The notes beneath the pieces were generated by a model. The model ran no database searches. It had not been told where the DNA came from and worked only from the letters and a program-made list of their open reading frames with translations. Below, one piece after another: positions 44,821 through 53,385 of a stretch of 64,000 nucleotides of DNA. Made by a program: the position numbers and the translations under genes. Source of the stretch: Luteimonas sp. ANT-B3E (GTDB taxonomy: Bacteria > Pseudomonadota > Gammaproteobacteria > Xanthomonadales > Xanthomonadaceae); contig LXQJ01000029.1 of NCBI GenBank assembly GCA_001683895.1, positions 1 through 64,000 of the forward strand. The letters are read 5' to 3'. Within the stretch, counting starts at the first letter, position 1, and every line of letters begins with the position of its first letter.

Positions 44821-46251
44821 TCAGCGCGGGCGAGCGCTCGCGGTCGAGGACACGCTGCCGCCGGCAGTACGCATGACGGGAGCGGCGCTTGAGCCGTCCG
44901 TCGCATGGTCGCCGGCATCGTCCATCGCCAGCACCGCCGCGTCGCTGAGCTCGACATCCAGCCACCGCTTCGCAGGCAGGCCGATCGCGCGGTCCAGGAT
45001 GGTCGGCAGCAGCCCCGACGGCACGCTGCTCTCGCTGTTCCACAGGATGACGACGCCGAAATCGCGCTCGGGCACCATCGCCATCAGCCCGCGATAGCCC
45101 TGTACGGCGCCGCCATGGAAGACGACACGGTGGCCGGAGTAGTCGTACACGCGCCAGCCCAGCCCATAGCCCGCGGTATTGAGCCGTTCGCGCCGCCATG
45201 ACGATCCGCGCAGTTCGCCCGGGGTGCCGACGATCGGGGCCTGCAGCGTCGCCAGCAGCGGTGCCGGCAGCACGTCGGGACGGTGCCCGCCCTGTGCGAC
45301 CAGCCATTGCGCCATGTCGCTGATGCTGGCGTTGACGCCGGCGGCCGGCGCGACGCGGTAGTAGGTCGGCTTGGGCACCAGCGACTGCCAGCCAGCGCCG
45401 GCGCGCACGTGCGGCTTCGCCCAGCGCGCGCTGGCCTGGATGCCTTCGAGCCCGTAGCTGGCATCGTTCATGCCCAGCGGCTTGAAGATGCGGCTGGCGA
45501 CGGCCTCGCTGAAAAACTGCCCGGTCGCGCCGAACACCACGTCGCCGACGAGGCTGAAGGCGATGTTCTGGTAACTGAAGCAGTCGCCGACGCCGCAGGT
45601 CATCGGCGCGATCGCGAGCTTCTGCACGAGGGTGTTGTAGTCAGCGTTTCGCTCGAGATCGCGATCATAGGAATTGCGTGCAAGCCCGACGCGGTGGCTG
45701 AGCACGTCGGCCACCGTCAATCGCTGCGCGGCAAGCGGGTCGGACAGGCGCAGTGACGGCATGTAGTCGGCGACGCGGCTGTCCCAGCGCAGCGAGCCTT
45801 CGGACACGATCATCCCGGTGACCGTGCCGGCGAACGCCTTGGACAATGAGGCCAGGCGGAAGACCGTATGCGCGTCCACGGGCTCGGCGGCGCGCACGTC
45901 GGTGATGCCGTAGCCGCGTGCGCTGAGCACCCGGCCGTCGTGCACGATCGCCATCGCCAGCCCGGGCACGCGCTGGTTGGCGACGACTTCCTGTGCCATC
46001 GCCTCGAACAGGCGCACATCGAAGCCGTCGGCCAGTGGCATCGCGCGCTCCGCGGGCGGGCGATAGGCGGGCGTGCCGGCCGCGGCGGCGGACACAGAGA
46101 CTGCCGGCGTCGCATCGACGGCGGCGATGTCGGACTCGCCGGTCCAGCGAAGCGGCGTCTGCGCGACGCTGCCGGTTGCCATCGGCACAAGCAGCGACAC
46201 CAGGACGACGCGGCGGAGCCCGCGCGGGAGCGTGCGTGCGTTGGGTTTCAT
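44821..46251 (-). CDS. Exported beta-lactamase-fold serine hydrolase (class C-like)
   Basis: Protein of 476 aa with an N-terminal signal segment (LRRVVLVSLLVPMATGSVAQ). The serine-hydrolase motifs are FRLASLSKAF (SxxK), the tyrosine motif in CFSYQNIAF (YxN) and VFHGGAVQGY (HxG). These match class C beta-lactamase/esterase/D-aminopeptidase relatives. A specific substrate cannot be named, and resistance activity should not be assumed. The ATG at 46251 is the start that keeps the signal peptide; the frame stays open upstream only as a shadow of the genes opposite. It is divergent from lemA. Confidence 0.87.
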   Translation of the reverse strand: MKPNARTLPRGLRRVVLVSLLVPMATGSVAQTPLRWTGESDIAAVDATPAVSVSAAAAGTPAYRPPAERAMPLADGFDVRLFEAMAQEVVANQRVPGLAMAIVHDGRVLSARGYGITDVRAAEPVDAHTVFRLASLSKAFAGTVTGMIVSEGSLRWDSRVADYMPSLRLSDPLAAQRLTVADVLSHRVGLARNSYDRDLERNADYNTLVQKLAIAPMTCGVGDCFSYQNIAFSLVGDVVFGATGQFFSEAVASRIFKPLGMNDASYGLEGIQASARWAKPHVRAGAGWQSLVPKPTYYRVAPAAGVNASISDMAQWLVAQGGHRPDVLPAPLLATLQAPIVGTPGELRGSSWRRERLNTAGYGLGWRVYDYSGHRVVFHGGAVQGYRGLMAMVPERDFGVVILWNSESSVPSGLLPTILDRAIGLPAKRWLDVELSDAAVLAMDDAGDHATDGSSAAPVMRTAGGSVSSTASARPR

Positions 46252-46332
46252 CGACCGGGTCCCCTGCGTATGCTGCTGTGCAGGCCGATCATAGCGCCTC
46301 AATCCGGACTTGCATGAACAAGGGGAGCTTTC

Positions 46333-46935
46333 ATGGGTAGCACGTTGATCCTGCTGGTTATTCTCGGTCTGATAGTGGCCTTCGCGCTGTGGGGCGTCGG
46401 AATCTACAACGGGCTCATCGCGGCCCGCAACGCCTTCAGGAATGCGTTCGCGCAGATCGACGTGCAGCTGCAGCGGCGCTTCGACCTGATCCCGAACCTG
46501 GTCGAAACCGCGAAGGCCTACCTGCAGCACGAGCGCGGCACGCTGGAGGCGGTGACCGCAGCGCGGACCGCGGCGCAGGCCGGACTGTCGGCGGCGAAGG
46601 CGAGCCCCGGCGATCCGGCGGCGATGGCCGAGCTGGCGCAGAGCCAGGGCGCGCTCAACGGCGCATTGGGCCGACTGATGGTGGTGGTGGAGGCCTATCC
46701 GGACCTCAAGGCCAACCAGAACATGATGCAGCTCACCGAGGAGCTGACCAGCACCGAGAACAAGGTCGCGTTCGCGCGGCAGGCCTACAACGACTCGGTG
46801 ATGACCTACAACACCAAGCGCGAGGTGTTCCCGTCCAGCGTGGTGGCCGGCATGTTCCAGTTCGCACCGGCAGCGCTGCTCGAGATCCCGGCGGACCGTC
46901 CCGAGATGCGCGACGCACCCAAGGTGCAGTTCTAG
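46333..46935 (+). CDS. lemA: LemA-family protein
   Basis: Protein of 200 aa. One N-terminal membrane helix (residues ~4-24) is followed by the LemA helical bundle: GLIAARNAFRNAFAQIDVQLQ, RRFDLIPNLVETAKAYL, YPDLKANQNMMQLTEELTST and ENKVAFARQAYNDSVMTYN are all diagnostic. The molecular role is unclear. It is followed by an M48 protease gene after 21 bases, a common pairing suggesting joint action at the membrane. Confidence 0.93.
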   Translation: MGSTLILLVILGLIVAFALWGVGIYNGLIAARNAFRNAFAQIDVQLQRRFDLIPNLVETAKAYLQHERGTLEAVTAARTAAQAGLSAAKASPGDPAAMAELAQSQGALNGALGRLMVVVEAYPDLKANQNMMQLTEELTSTENKVAFARQAYNDSVMTYNTKREVFPSSVVAGMFQFAPAALLEIPADRPEMRDAPKVQF

Positions 46936-46956
46936 GGCCCGGACGGCGCGGCTGGC

Positions 46957-48840
46957 ATGAACTTCTTCGAGCGCCAGGCGCAGGCCCGTCGCAACACGAC
47001 CAGGCTGGTGGTGCTGTTCGCGCTGGCCGTGGCCGGCATCGTGCTGGCGGTGAATGCCGCCGTGGTGGTGTTCTACGGTGCCAGCGTCCAGGCGCTGGCG
47101 ACGGCGACGCTGCTGACGCTGGGCACGATCGCGCTCGGGTCGCTGTACCGGATGGCCAGCCTGCGCGGTGGCGGCGACGGCGTGGCAACGCAGCTGGGCG
47201 GGGTGCCGGTGCCCGAGGACACCACCGACCGCCACCTGCGACGGCTGCGCAATGTCACCGAGGAAATCTCCATCGCCTCCGGGGTACCGATGCCGCGGCT
47301 GTACGTGCTCGAGCACGAAACCGGGATCAACGCCTTCGCCGCCGGCTATGCGCCGACCGACGCGGTCATCGCCGTCACCCGGGGCGCGCTGGAAGCGCTC
47401 AACCGCGACGAGCTCCAGGGCGTGGTCGCGCACGAGTTCAGTCACGTCCTCAATGGCGACATGCGCCTCAACATCCGGCTGATGGGCGTGCTGTTCGGCA
47501 TCCTGATGATCAGCCTCATCGGTCGCAAGATCCTGTACGTGGGCGGCGGCCGTGGGCGCGGCGCCGCGGCGGTGCTGGCGGCCGCCCTGGTGGCGATGGC
47601 GGTCGGTGGCATCGGCCTGTTCTTCGGTCGCATGATCAAGGCCGGCGTCAGCCGCAGTCGCGAGCACCTGGCCGATGCGTCCGCGGTGCAGTTCACGCGG
47701 CAGACGGTCGGACTGGCGGGCGCCCTGAAGAAGATCGGCGGTGTCGGCGAGGGATCCAGGCTGGCGGCGAAGGGCGAGGTCGAGGAGGTCAGCCACATGC
47801 TGTTCGGCGATGGCGTCGGGCTGTCGGGGCTGTTCGCCACGCATCCGCCCCTGCTGTCGCGGATCCAGGCGCTGGAGCCGACGTTCCAGCCCGCCCAGCT
47901 GCAGCAGCTGCGCACGCGCTGGCAGGCGGGGGCGCCCGACGGGCTGGACGAGGACGTGCGCATGGGGCTCGACGCCGGCAGCGGCGCGCGACTGCCGGAC
48001 GCGTCCGCACAGCTGGCGATGACTCCGGCGATGGTCGCGGCGCAGGTGGCGCGTCCGGAGCACGACGACTACCGGCGCGCAGACGCGATCGTCGGCGTCA
48101 TGCCCCAGCGCCTGCGCGAGGCTGCGCGCGGACGCGACGCGGTAATGCCGCTGCTGCTGGCGCTGTTGCTGGACAAGGAGCCTGATGTCCGCGCGAAGCA
48201 GCGCGCCGACATTGTCGCGCGGCTGGGCAGTGCCACCGCCGACGCCGCCAACGCCCTGCGTGCCGACGCGCTCGCCGAGCTGCATCCGATGCTGCGGCTG
48301 CCACTCGCCGAACTGGCGTTCCCGGTCCTGCGGCTGCGGCCGAGGCCGGCGCTCGACGCGTTCCTGGCGACGGTGCATGCGGTCGTCCACAGCGATGGCC
48401 GCGTATCGCTGTTCGAGTACTGCCTCGGCCGCCTGCTGGAGACGCAGGTTCGCGAGTCGCTGGACCCGGCGCGCTACGCCCGCTTCGGGCGGCGGCGCGC
48501 GTCCAGCGTCAAGGCCGAGTTCGCGACCCTGCTGGCGGTGGTCGCGCATGCGGGTCACACCGACCGCGAGTCGGCGCAGCGCGCGTACCTGGCGGGGTTG
48601 CAGCGCGTGCTGCCGCGCGACCACGTGGACTATGCGCCCCCGGCGGAAGGCGTCGCTGCGCTCGACGCCGTCTGGGAACCGCTGGACGCGCTGGACCCGC
48701 TGGCCAAGCAGGTGCTGGTGGAAGCGCTCACCGACGCCGTCGGCCACGACGGACGCGTATCGGTGGCGGAGTCGGAGCTGCTGCGCACCATCTGCGCGGT
48801 GCTGCACTGTCCGCTGCCGCCGATGCTGGAGCAGCACTGA
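46957..48840 (+). CDS. M48-family membrane zinc metalloprotease (HtpX-like) with long C-terminal domain
   Basis: Protein of 627 aa. Two N-terminal membrane helices (~17-40 and ~46-64) precede the protease domain with zinc motif HEFSH (His159, Glu160, His163), then further helices near 183-220. SREHLADASAVQFTR supplies the third ligand Glu. The domain ends near residue 310. The last ~300 residues are soluble and helix-rich, unlike HtpX itself (~290 aa); they resemble the TerB-like extension of some LemA-linked proteases, but I am not certain. It is in an operon with lemA. Confidence 0.9.
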   Translation: MNFFERQAQARRNTTRLVVLFALAVAGIVLAVNAAVVVFYGASVQALATATLLTLGTIALGSLYRMASLRGGGDGVATQLGGVPVPEDTTDRHLRRLRNVTEEISIASGVPMPRLYVLEHETGINAFAAGYAPTDAVIAVTRGALEALNRDELQGVVAHEFSHVLNGDMRLNIRLMGVLFGILMISLIGRKILYVGGGRGRGAAAVLAAALVAMAVGGIGLFFGRMIKAGVSRSREHLADASAVQFTRQTVGLAGALKKIGGVGEGSRLAAKGEVEEVSHMLFGDGVGLSGLFATHPPLLSRIQALEPTFQPAQLQQLRTRWQAGAPDGLDEDVRMGLDAGSGARLPDASAQLAMTPAMVAAQVARPEHDDYRRADAIVGVMPQRLREAARGRDAVMPLLLALLLDKEPDVRAKQRADIVARLGSATADAANALRADALAELHPMLRLPLAELAFPVLRLRPRPALDAFLATVHAVVHSDGRVSLFEYCLGRLLETQVRESLDPARYARFGRRRASSVKAEFATLLAVVAHAGHTDRESAQRAYLAGLQRVLPRDHVDYAPPAEGVAALDAVWEPLDALDPLAKQVLVEALTDAVGHDGRVSVAESELLRTICAVLHCPLPPMLEQH

Positions 48841-48861
48841 CGCCTGCCGCGGTGCCCGGGG

Positions 48862-50487
48862 TTACCGGCCCAGGATGAGGTCCGCAGCGCGCTCGGCGAT
48901 CATCACCGTCGGCGCGTTGGTATTGCCACCGGGCAGCGTCGGCATCACCGACGCGTCGACCACGCGCAGGCCGTCGACGCCGCGGACGCGCAGCCAGGGG
49001 TCCACCACCGACGCGTCGTCGCTGCCCATCCGGCAGGTGCCGACGGGGTGGTAGACGGTCTCGGCCTTGGCGCGCACGAAGGCCTCCAGCCCGGCGTCGT
49101 CGAGGTCGTCGCGCACGGGGAAGATGGGCGCGCCTCTCCACGGGTCGAACGCGGGCTGCGCGATGATCCGGCGCGAGAGACGCGCGCATTCGACCATCAT
49201 CTGCAGGTCGAAGCCCTCCGGGTCGGAGAGGTAGCCCGCGGCGATCCGTGGCTTGTCGCTGGCGCGGTTGCTGGCCAGCGACACGCGGCCGCGGCTGCGC
49301 GGACGCAGGAAGCACGCGTGCAGCGTGAAGCCGTCGCCCGGTAGCCGACGTCGCCCGTGGTCGTCGAGCATCGCCGGCACGAAATGCAGCTGGATGTCGG
49401 GGCGCGCATCCGGCGCCAGCGGCGAACGCACGAACCCGCCGCCCTCGGCCACGTTGCTGCTGCCCGGGCCGGTGCGGCCGCGGAGGAAATAGTCGAACGC
49501 GATGCGCGCGTCGCTGAGGCGGTCGTAGCTGACGCCGGGTGCGGTGTGATGCAGGGTGCAGATGTCCAGGTGGTCCTGCAGGTTGCCGCCGACGCCAGCG
49601 GCATCGACCACGACATCGATACGCTGGCCGCGCAGCGCATCCGCGGGCCCGATGCCCGACAGCATCAGCAGCTGCGGCGAGTTGATGGCGCCGCCGCACA
49701 CCAGCACCTCGCGCGTCGCGTGCTGGTGGAAGGCGCGCCCGCCGGCGGCGTAGACGACGCCGTTGGCGCGTGGCGCACCACCCGGCGCGACGTCGAAGGT
49801 GATCCGACTGGCTAGCGCGCCGGTGACCACGTCGAGATTTGGACGCTGGCGCGCGGGTGCGAGATAGGCGACCGCGCTCGAACAGCGCGCGCCGTCGCGC
49901 TGGGTCACCTGGTAGGCACCAACCCCTTCCTGCGTCGGGCCATTGAAGTCGCCGTTGGCCGGCAGCCCGGCCTCGACGCCGGCCTCGACGAACGCGTGCG
50001 TAAGCGGGTTGACGTGGCGCAGGTCCGACACCGACAGCGGGCCATCCCCGCCGTGCAGCGCGTCGCCGCCGCGGCTGTTGCCCTCGCTGCGCCGGAAATA
50101 CGGCAGCACCGCCTCCCATTCCCAGCCGGTGGCGCCGGACGTGGCCCAGCTGTCGTAGTCGCCCGGCACGCCGCGCACGTAACACATCGCGTTGATCGAA
50201 CTCGAACCGCCCAGCACCCGGCCGCGCGGCCACCACAGGGTCCGCCCATCGAGCTGCGGCTCCGGCGCGGTGTCGTAGTTCCAGTTCACACCCTTCATGC
50301 CGACCAGCTTGGCCAGCCCCGCGGGCATGTGGATGAAAGGGTGCCAGTCGCGCGGACCGGCCTCCAGCAGCAGCACGCGGGCCGCGGGATCCGCGCTCAG
50401 GCGGTTGGCGAGGACGCAGCCCGCGGAGCCGGCGCCGACGATGACGTAGTCGTAGGCGGCATCGCGGAGGGCAGGGCGGACGGGCAT
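48862..50487 (-). CDS. GMC-family FAD oxidoreductase (choline dehydrogenase-like)
   Basis: Alcohol dehydrogenase/oxidase of 541 aa. The FAD-binding YDYVIVGAGSAGCVLANRLS lies at the N-terminus. WPRGRVLGGSSSINAMCYVRG and GGAINSPQLLMLSGIG are the two GMC signatures. YHPVGTCRMG provides the catalytic His near the C-terminus. It is similar in size to BetA, but no betB or betI is adjacent, so choline as substrate is only one option among primary alcohols. It is convergent with the M48 gene, with 21 bases between. Confidence 0.92.
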   Translation of the reverse strand: MPVRPALRDAAYDYVIVGAGSAGCVLANRLSADPAARVLLLEAGPRDWHPFIHMPAGLAKLVGMKGVNWNYDTAPEPQLDGRTLWWPRGRVLGGSSSINAMCYVRGVPGDYDSWATSGATGWEWEAVLPYFRRSEGNSRGGDALHGGDGPLSVSDLRHVNPLTHAFVEAGVEAGLPANGDFNGPTQEGVGAYQVTQRDGARCSSAVAYLAPARQRPNLDVVTGALASRITFDVAPGGAPRANGVVYAAGGRAFHQHATREVLVCGGAINSPQLLMLSGIGPADALRGQRIDVVVDAAGVGGNLQDHLDICTLHHTAPGVSYDRLSDARIAFDYFLRGRTGPGSSNVAEGGGFVRSPLAPDARPDIQLHFVPAMLDDHGRRRLPGDGFTLHACFLRPRSRGRVSLASNRASDKPRIAAGYLSDPEGFDLQMMVECARLSRRIIAQPAFDPWRGAPIFPVRDDLDDAGLEAFVRAKAETVYHPVGTCRMGSDDASVVDPWLRVRGVDGLRVVDASVMPTLPGGNTNAPTVMIAERAADLILGR

Positions 50488-50611
50488 CGCGGCAACCTAG
50501 GGGCGTGCCCTAGAGCATATGCTCGTCACGCGACAAGGCCACGGTGATCGAGCGTTGCGTCGCCGATGCGCTACCGTGCGCTGCCGCAGGCGCGGTGGTG
50601 ACGGGTCGACG

Positions 50612-51988
50612 ATGGGCAGCAGCGGTTCTGGCGTGGAAGCGGGTCGACGCGGCGCGTTCCGGGAAGCACTCGGCGAGTCACCGCCGCTCTGGTGGGCGCT
50701 GGTGTATTTCTTCAGCCTGCTGTGCGGCTACTACGTGCTGCGACCGGTGCGCGACGCGATGGCCGCGTCGTCGGACGTGGCCTCGGTGTTCCCGCCCGCA
50801 TTCATCGCGCTGGGCGAGCACTACGGGTTTTCCGTGGGCGCGTTCACGGTGCAGCTGCTGTTCACCGCGACCTTCGTGGTGATGCTGGTGCTGCAGCCGG
50901 TGTACGGCGCACTGGTGTCGCGGTTCCCGCGACGGGTGTTCCTGCCGGTGGTCTACCTGTTCTTCGTTGCCTGCCTGCTCGGGTTCTGGTGGGCGTTCGA
51001 CAGCGCGCTGCCGGGTCGTGGCGCGCTGTTCTTCATCTGGGTGGCGGTGTTCAACCTGTTCGCGGTCACGGTGTTCTGGAGCTTCATGGCCGACGTCTTT
51101 GACAACGTCGACGCCAAGCGCTTTTACGGCTATATCGGCGCTGGCGGCACTTTGGGGGCGCTGTGCGGCCCGGCGATCACGCGCATGCTGGTGAAGCCGG
51201 TGGGTATCGCCAACCTGCTGCTGGTGTCGGCGGGGTTCATGGGCGTGTGCCTGCTGTGCATCTTCAAGCTCCGCCGCTGGGCGCTGCTGCGGGAGCGGCT
51301 GCACGGCGACAACGGCGGCGAGCGCGCGATGGGCGGCTCGGTGCTTGCCGGCCTGCGCCTGGTCTGGGAGCGCCCGGTGCTGCGCGCGATGGCGATCCTG
51401 ATGTTCTTCGGTGTCGGCGTGGGTATCCTGCTATACAACGAGCAGGTCGCCATCGCGCGCGCGGCTTATCCGTCCGCCGAGGCGAGCACGCGCTACTTCT
51501 CGACCATCGACTGGGCCATCAACGGCCTGACCATCGCGATCCAGCTGCTGCTGACGCGCTGGCTGCTGCGCCGCTATGGCGTGGCGCCGCTGCTGCTGCT
51601 GCCGGCGATCGCGATCCTGCTCGGGTTCGCGCTGCTGGCGGCGTCGCCGCTGCCGCTGCTGGTCGCGGTGGTGCAGGTGATGACGCGCGCCGGCGAGTTC
51701 TCGTTGGCCAAGCCCGCCCGCGAGACCATCTACACCCTCGTCGACCGCGAATCCCGCTACAAGGCCAAGGCGGTGATCGATACCGCCATCTACCGCGGCG
51801 GCGACGTCACCTTCGCTTGGGCGCACAAGGCGCTGGCGGCGATGGGCTCGAGCCTGGTGTTCGTGGCCGGCATCGGCATCGCCGCGGCGATGACCTTCGG
51901 CGCATGGCGCCTGGTCCGGGCGGAACGCACGCTGCGGCAAGTGCCGCCGGCTGGCGGCGTCCCCGCGACCGATCCGGTGGCACGGTGA
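50612..51988 (+). CDS. MFS-fold transporter resembling the ATP/ADP translocase (COG3202) family
   Basis: Inner-membrane protein of 458 aa with about twelve hydrophobic helices. The opening VYFFSLLCGYYVLRPVRDAM is characteristic of the NTP/NDP exchanger-like COG3202 group. FWSFMADVFDNVDAKRFYGYI with GAGGTLGALCGP in the first half and KPARETIYTLVDRESRYKAK in the second are also typical. In free-living bacteria the substrate of these proteins is unknown; nucleotide exchange should not be assumed. The ATG at 50612 precedes the first helix by ~25 residues. Confidence 0.83.
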   Translation: MGSSGSGVEAGRRGAFREALGESPPLWWALVYFFSLLCGYYVLRPVRDAMAASSDVASVFPPAFIALGEHYGFSVGAFTVQLLFTATFVVMLVLQPVYGALVSRFPRRVFLPVVYLFFVACLLGFWWAFDSALPGRGALFFIWVAVFNLFAVTVFWSFMADVFDNVDAKRFYGYIGAGGTLGALCGPAITRMLVKPVGIANLLLVSAGFMGVCLLCIFKLRRWALLRERLHGDNGGERAMGGSVLAGLRLVWERPVLRAMAILMFFGVGVGILLYNEQVAIARAAYPSAEASTRYFSTIDWAINGLTIAIQLLLTRWLLRRYGVAPLLLLPAIAILLGFALLAASPLPLLVAVVQVMTRAGEFSLAKPARETIYTLVDRESRYKAKAVIDTAIYRGGDVTFAWAHKALAAMGSSLVFVAGIGIAAAMTFGAWRLVRAERTLRQVPPAGGVPATDPVAR

Positions 51989-52028
51989 GCGCATTTGCCG
52001 TTTTCACCACGTCGAAGGACAAGACCGC

Positions 52029-52991
52029 ATGACCGCGGTCGACCGCTCCCGGCGCCGCGCGCGGCGCCTGACCTGGCTGCTGCGGATCACCGTGGGCGGC
52101 ACGCTGGCGCTGCTGGCATGGGGCGCGATCATCGAGCCGCAGCGGCTGGTCGAGCGCGACCACGTGCTGGCGCTGCAGCAGTGGCCGGCGTCCTGCGACG
52201 GGCTGCGCGTCGACGTGGTCGCCGATACGCACACCGGCTCGCCGTACAACAAGCTCGACAACCTCGACCGGCTCGTGGAACGCCTGCTTGCCAGCGACGC
52301 CGACGCGGTGCTGCTGGGTGGCGACTACGTGATCCTGAGCGTGTTCCTGGGCCGGTACATCCCGGCCGGAGACATTGCCGCGCGTCTGCGGCCGCTGACG
52401 GCGCGCAAGCCGGTCTACGCGGTGCTCGGCAACCACGACTGGTGGAAGGACGGCGAGGCGGTATCGCGTGCCTTCGCTTCGGCCGGAGTGACCATGATCG
52501 ACAATCGCGCGCTGCCGTTGGCGTTCGGGGGCTGCGAGTTCTGGCTCGCGGGCATCGGCGACCTGATGGAGGGCGACCCGGACGTCGCAGGCGCCTTCGC
52601 CACGATCGACGACGCGGACGCGCCGGTACTGGTGCTGACCCACGAACCCGACACGCTGCCCCGGATCCCGCTGCGCACTGCGCTGACAATCGCTGGCCAC
52701 ACCCATGGCGGGCAGATGGACCCGTGGCCATTCCGCAGCCAGCCGTCGCCCTTCGTGCGCATGTCGCATCGGCTGAAATGGCACGTGCGCGACGACGCCG
52801 GCCGGGACCTGTTCGTGACCCCCGGCATCGGCACCAGCATCCTGCCGATGCGCATCGGGGTGCCGCCGGAGATCTCTCGGCTGACGCTGCGCAGCGCGGC
52901 CGTCGTGGAGGCGACGACAGATCAGGCGGCACCCCCGCCGCAGCGCAAGGCTGGGCCGCCGGCACGCGCCGAGAGCGTTCCCGCCGGCTAG
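52029..52991 (+). CDS. Membrane-anchored metallophosphoesterase (YaeI-like)
   Basis: Calcineurin-like phosphoesterase of 320 aa with one N-terminal membrane helix (~17-36). Metal-site motifs occur in order: VVADTHTG (D-x-H), LLGGDYV (G-D), LGNHDWW (GNHD), THEPD and AGHTHGGQM (GHxH). The group includes UDP-2,3-diacylglucosamine hydrolase-like and phosphodiesterase enzymes. The C-terminal ~25 residues are Ala/Pro-rich. Its stop overlaps the end of the convergent small membrane gene by four bases. Confidence 0.9.
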   Translation: MTAVDRSRRRARRLTWLLRITVGGTLALLAWGAIIEPQRLVERDHVLALQQWPASCDGLRVDVVADTHTGSPYNKLDNLDRLVERLLASDADAVLLGGDYVILSVFLGRYIPAGDIAARLRPLTARKPVYAVLGNHDWWKDGEAVSRAFASAGVTMIDNRALPLAFGGCEFWLAGIGDLMEGDPDVAGAFATIDDADAPVLVLTHEPDTLPRIPLRTALTIAGHTHGGQMDPWPFRSQPSPFVRMSHRLKWHVRDDAGRDLFVTPGIGTSILPMRIGVPPEISRLTLRSAAVVEATTDQAAPPPQRKAGPPARAESVPAG

Positions 52992-53365
52992 CGCACGGCC
53001 GGCAGCGCGCACACCACCACGCCCAGCGCGAACGCCGCGCTCAGCGCGTGCACGCCCGGATGATGGATCCGCAGCCAGGCAAACTGGCTGCCCAGCCTCA
53101 GCAGCCAGAACCCCGCCATCGCCAGCAGCAGCGCGCGTCCGCCGTGCGTGTCGGCGAGCGTGTCACGCCACCACAGGCACGCCGCGCCCGCGCAGGCGAA
53201 CACCAGCACCAGCTGGGTGTTGGCAATCTGCACGATGGCGCGATTCGCGACGGTCGTCGTGCGCAACGACGCCGGCCAGGCGAACAGACGCCAGAACGCG
53301 ACGTGGAACACGGCGAAGGCGAGCGCGTGGAGCCCCGCCAGCGTGATCCAGGCCGACGTGTCCAC
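52988..53365 (-). CDS. Small membrane protein of unknown function
   Basis: Protein of 125 aa with four predicted transmembrane helices, near residues 5-27, 45-65, 78-95 and 103-122. Basic loops (SLRTTTVANRA, RLGSQFAWLRIHHPG) lie between them. The pattern is like small DUF-type integral proteins of ~120-130 residues, but I cannot name the family. It lies directly downstream of fadE on the same strand (20-base gap), so it may be co-transcribed with it. Confidence 0.7.
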   Translation of the reverse strand: MDTSAWITLAGLHALAFAVFHVAFWRLFAWPASLRTTTVANRAIVQIANTQLVLVFACAGAACLWWRDTLADTHGGRALLLAMAGFWLLRLGSQFAWLRIHHPGVHALSAAFALGVVVCALPAVR

Positions 53366-53385
53366 GGGCTGGCCCGTACCCGCCG

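Noticed and set aside
44821-48837. A 1338-codon open frame on the minus strand covering both the serine hydrolase and the region opposite lemA-M48
   Set aside because: Only the part from 46251 down encodes a known fold with a signal peptide. The rest is the GC-rich antisense shadow of the M48 and LemA genes, which have clear family motifs on the + strand.
48862-50487. betA of a choline-to-betaine operon
   Set aside because: No betaine aldehyde dehydrogenase, BetI regulator or choline transporter is adjacent, so the broader GMC oxidoreductase label is safer.
50612-51988. Obligate-parasite type ATP/ADP translocase
   Set aside because: The sequence resembles COG3202, but such relatives occur in free-living bacteria and the nucleotide-binding residues cannot be confirmed by eye, so only the fold-level call is kept.
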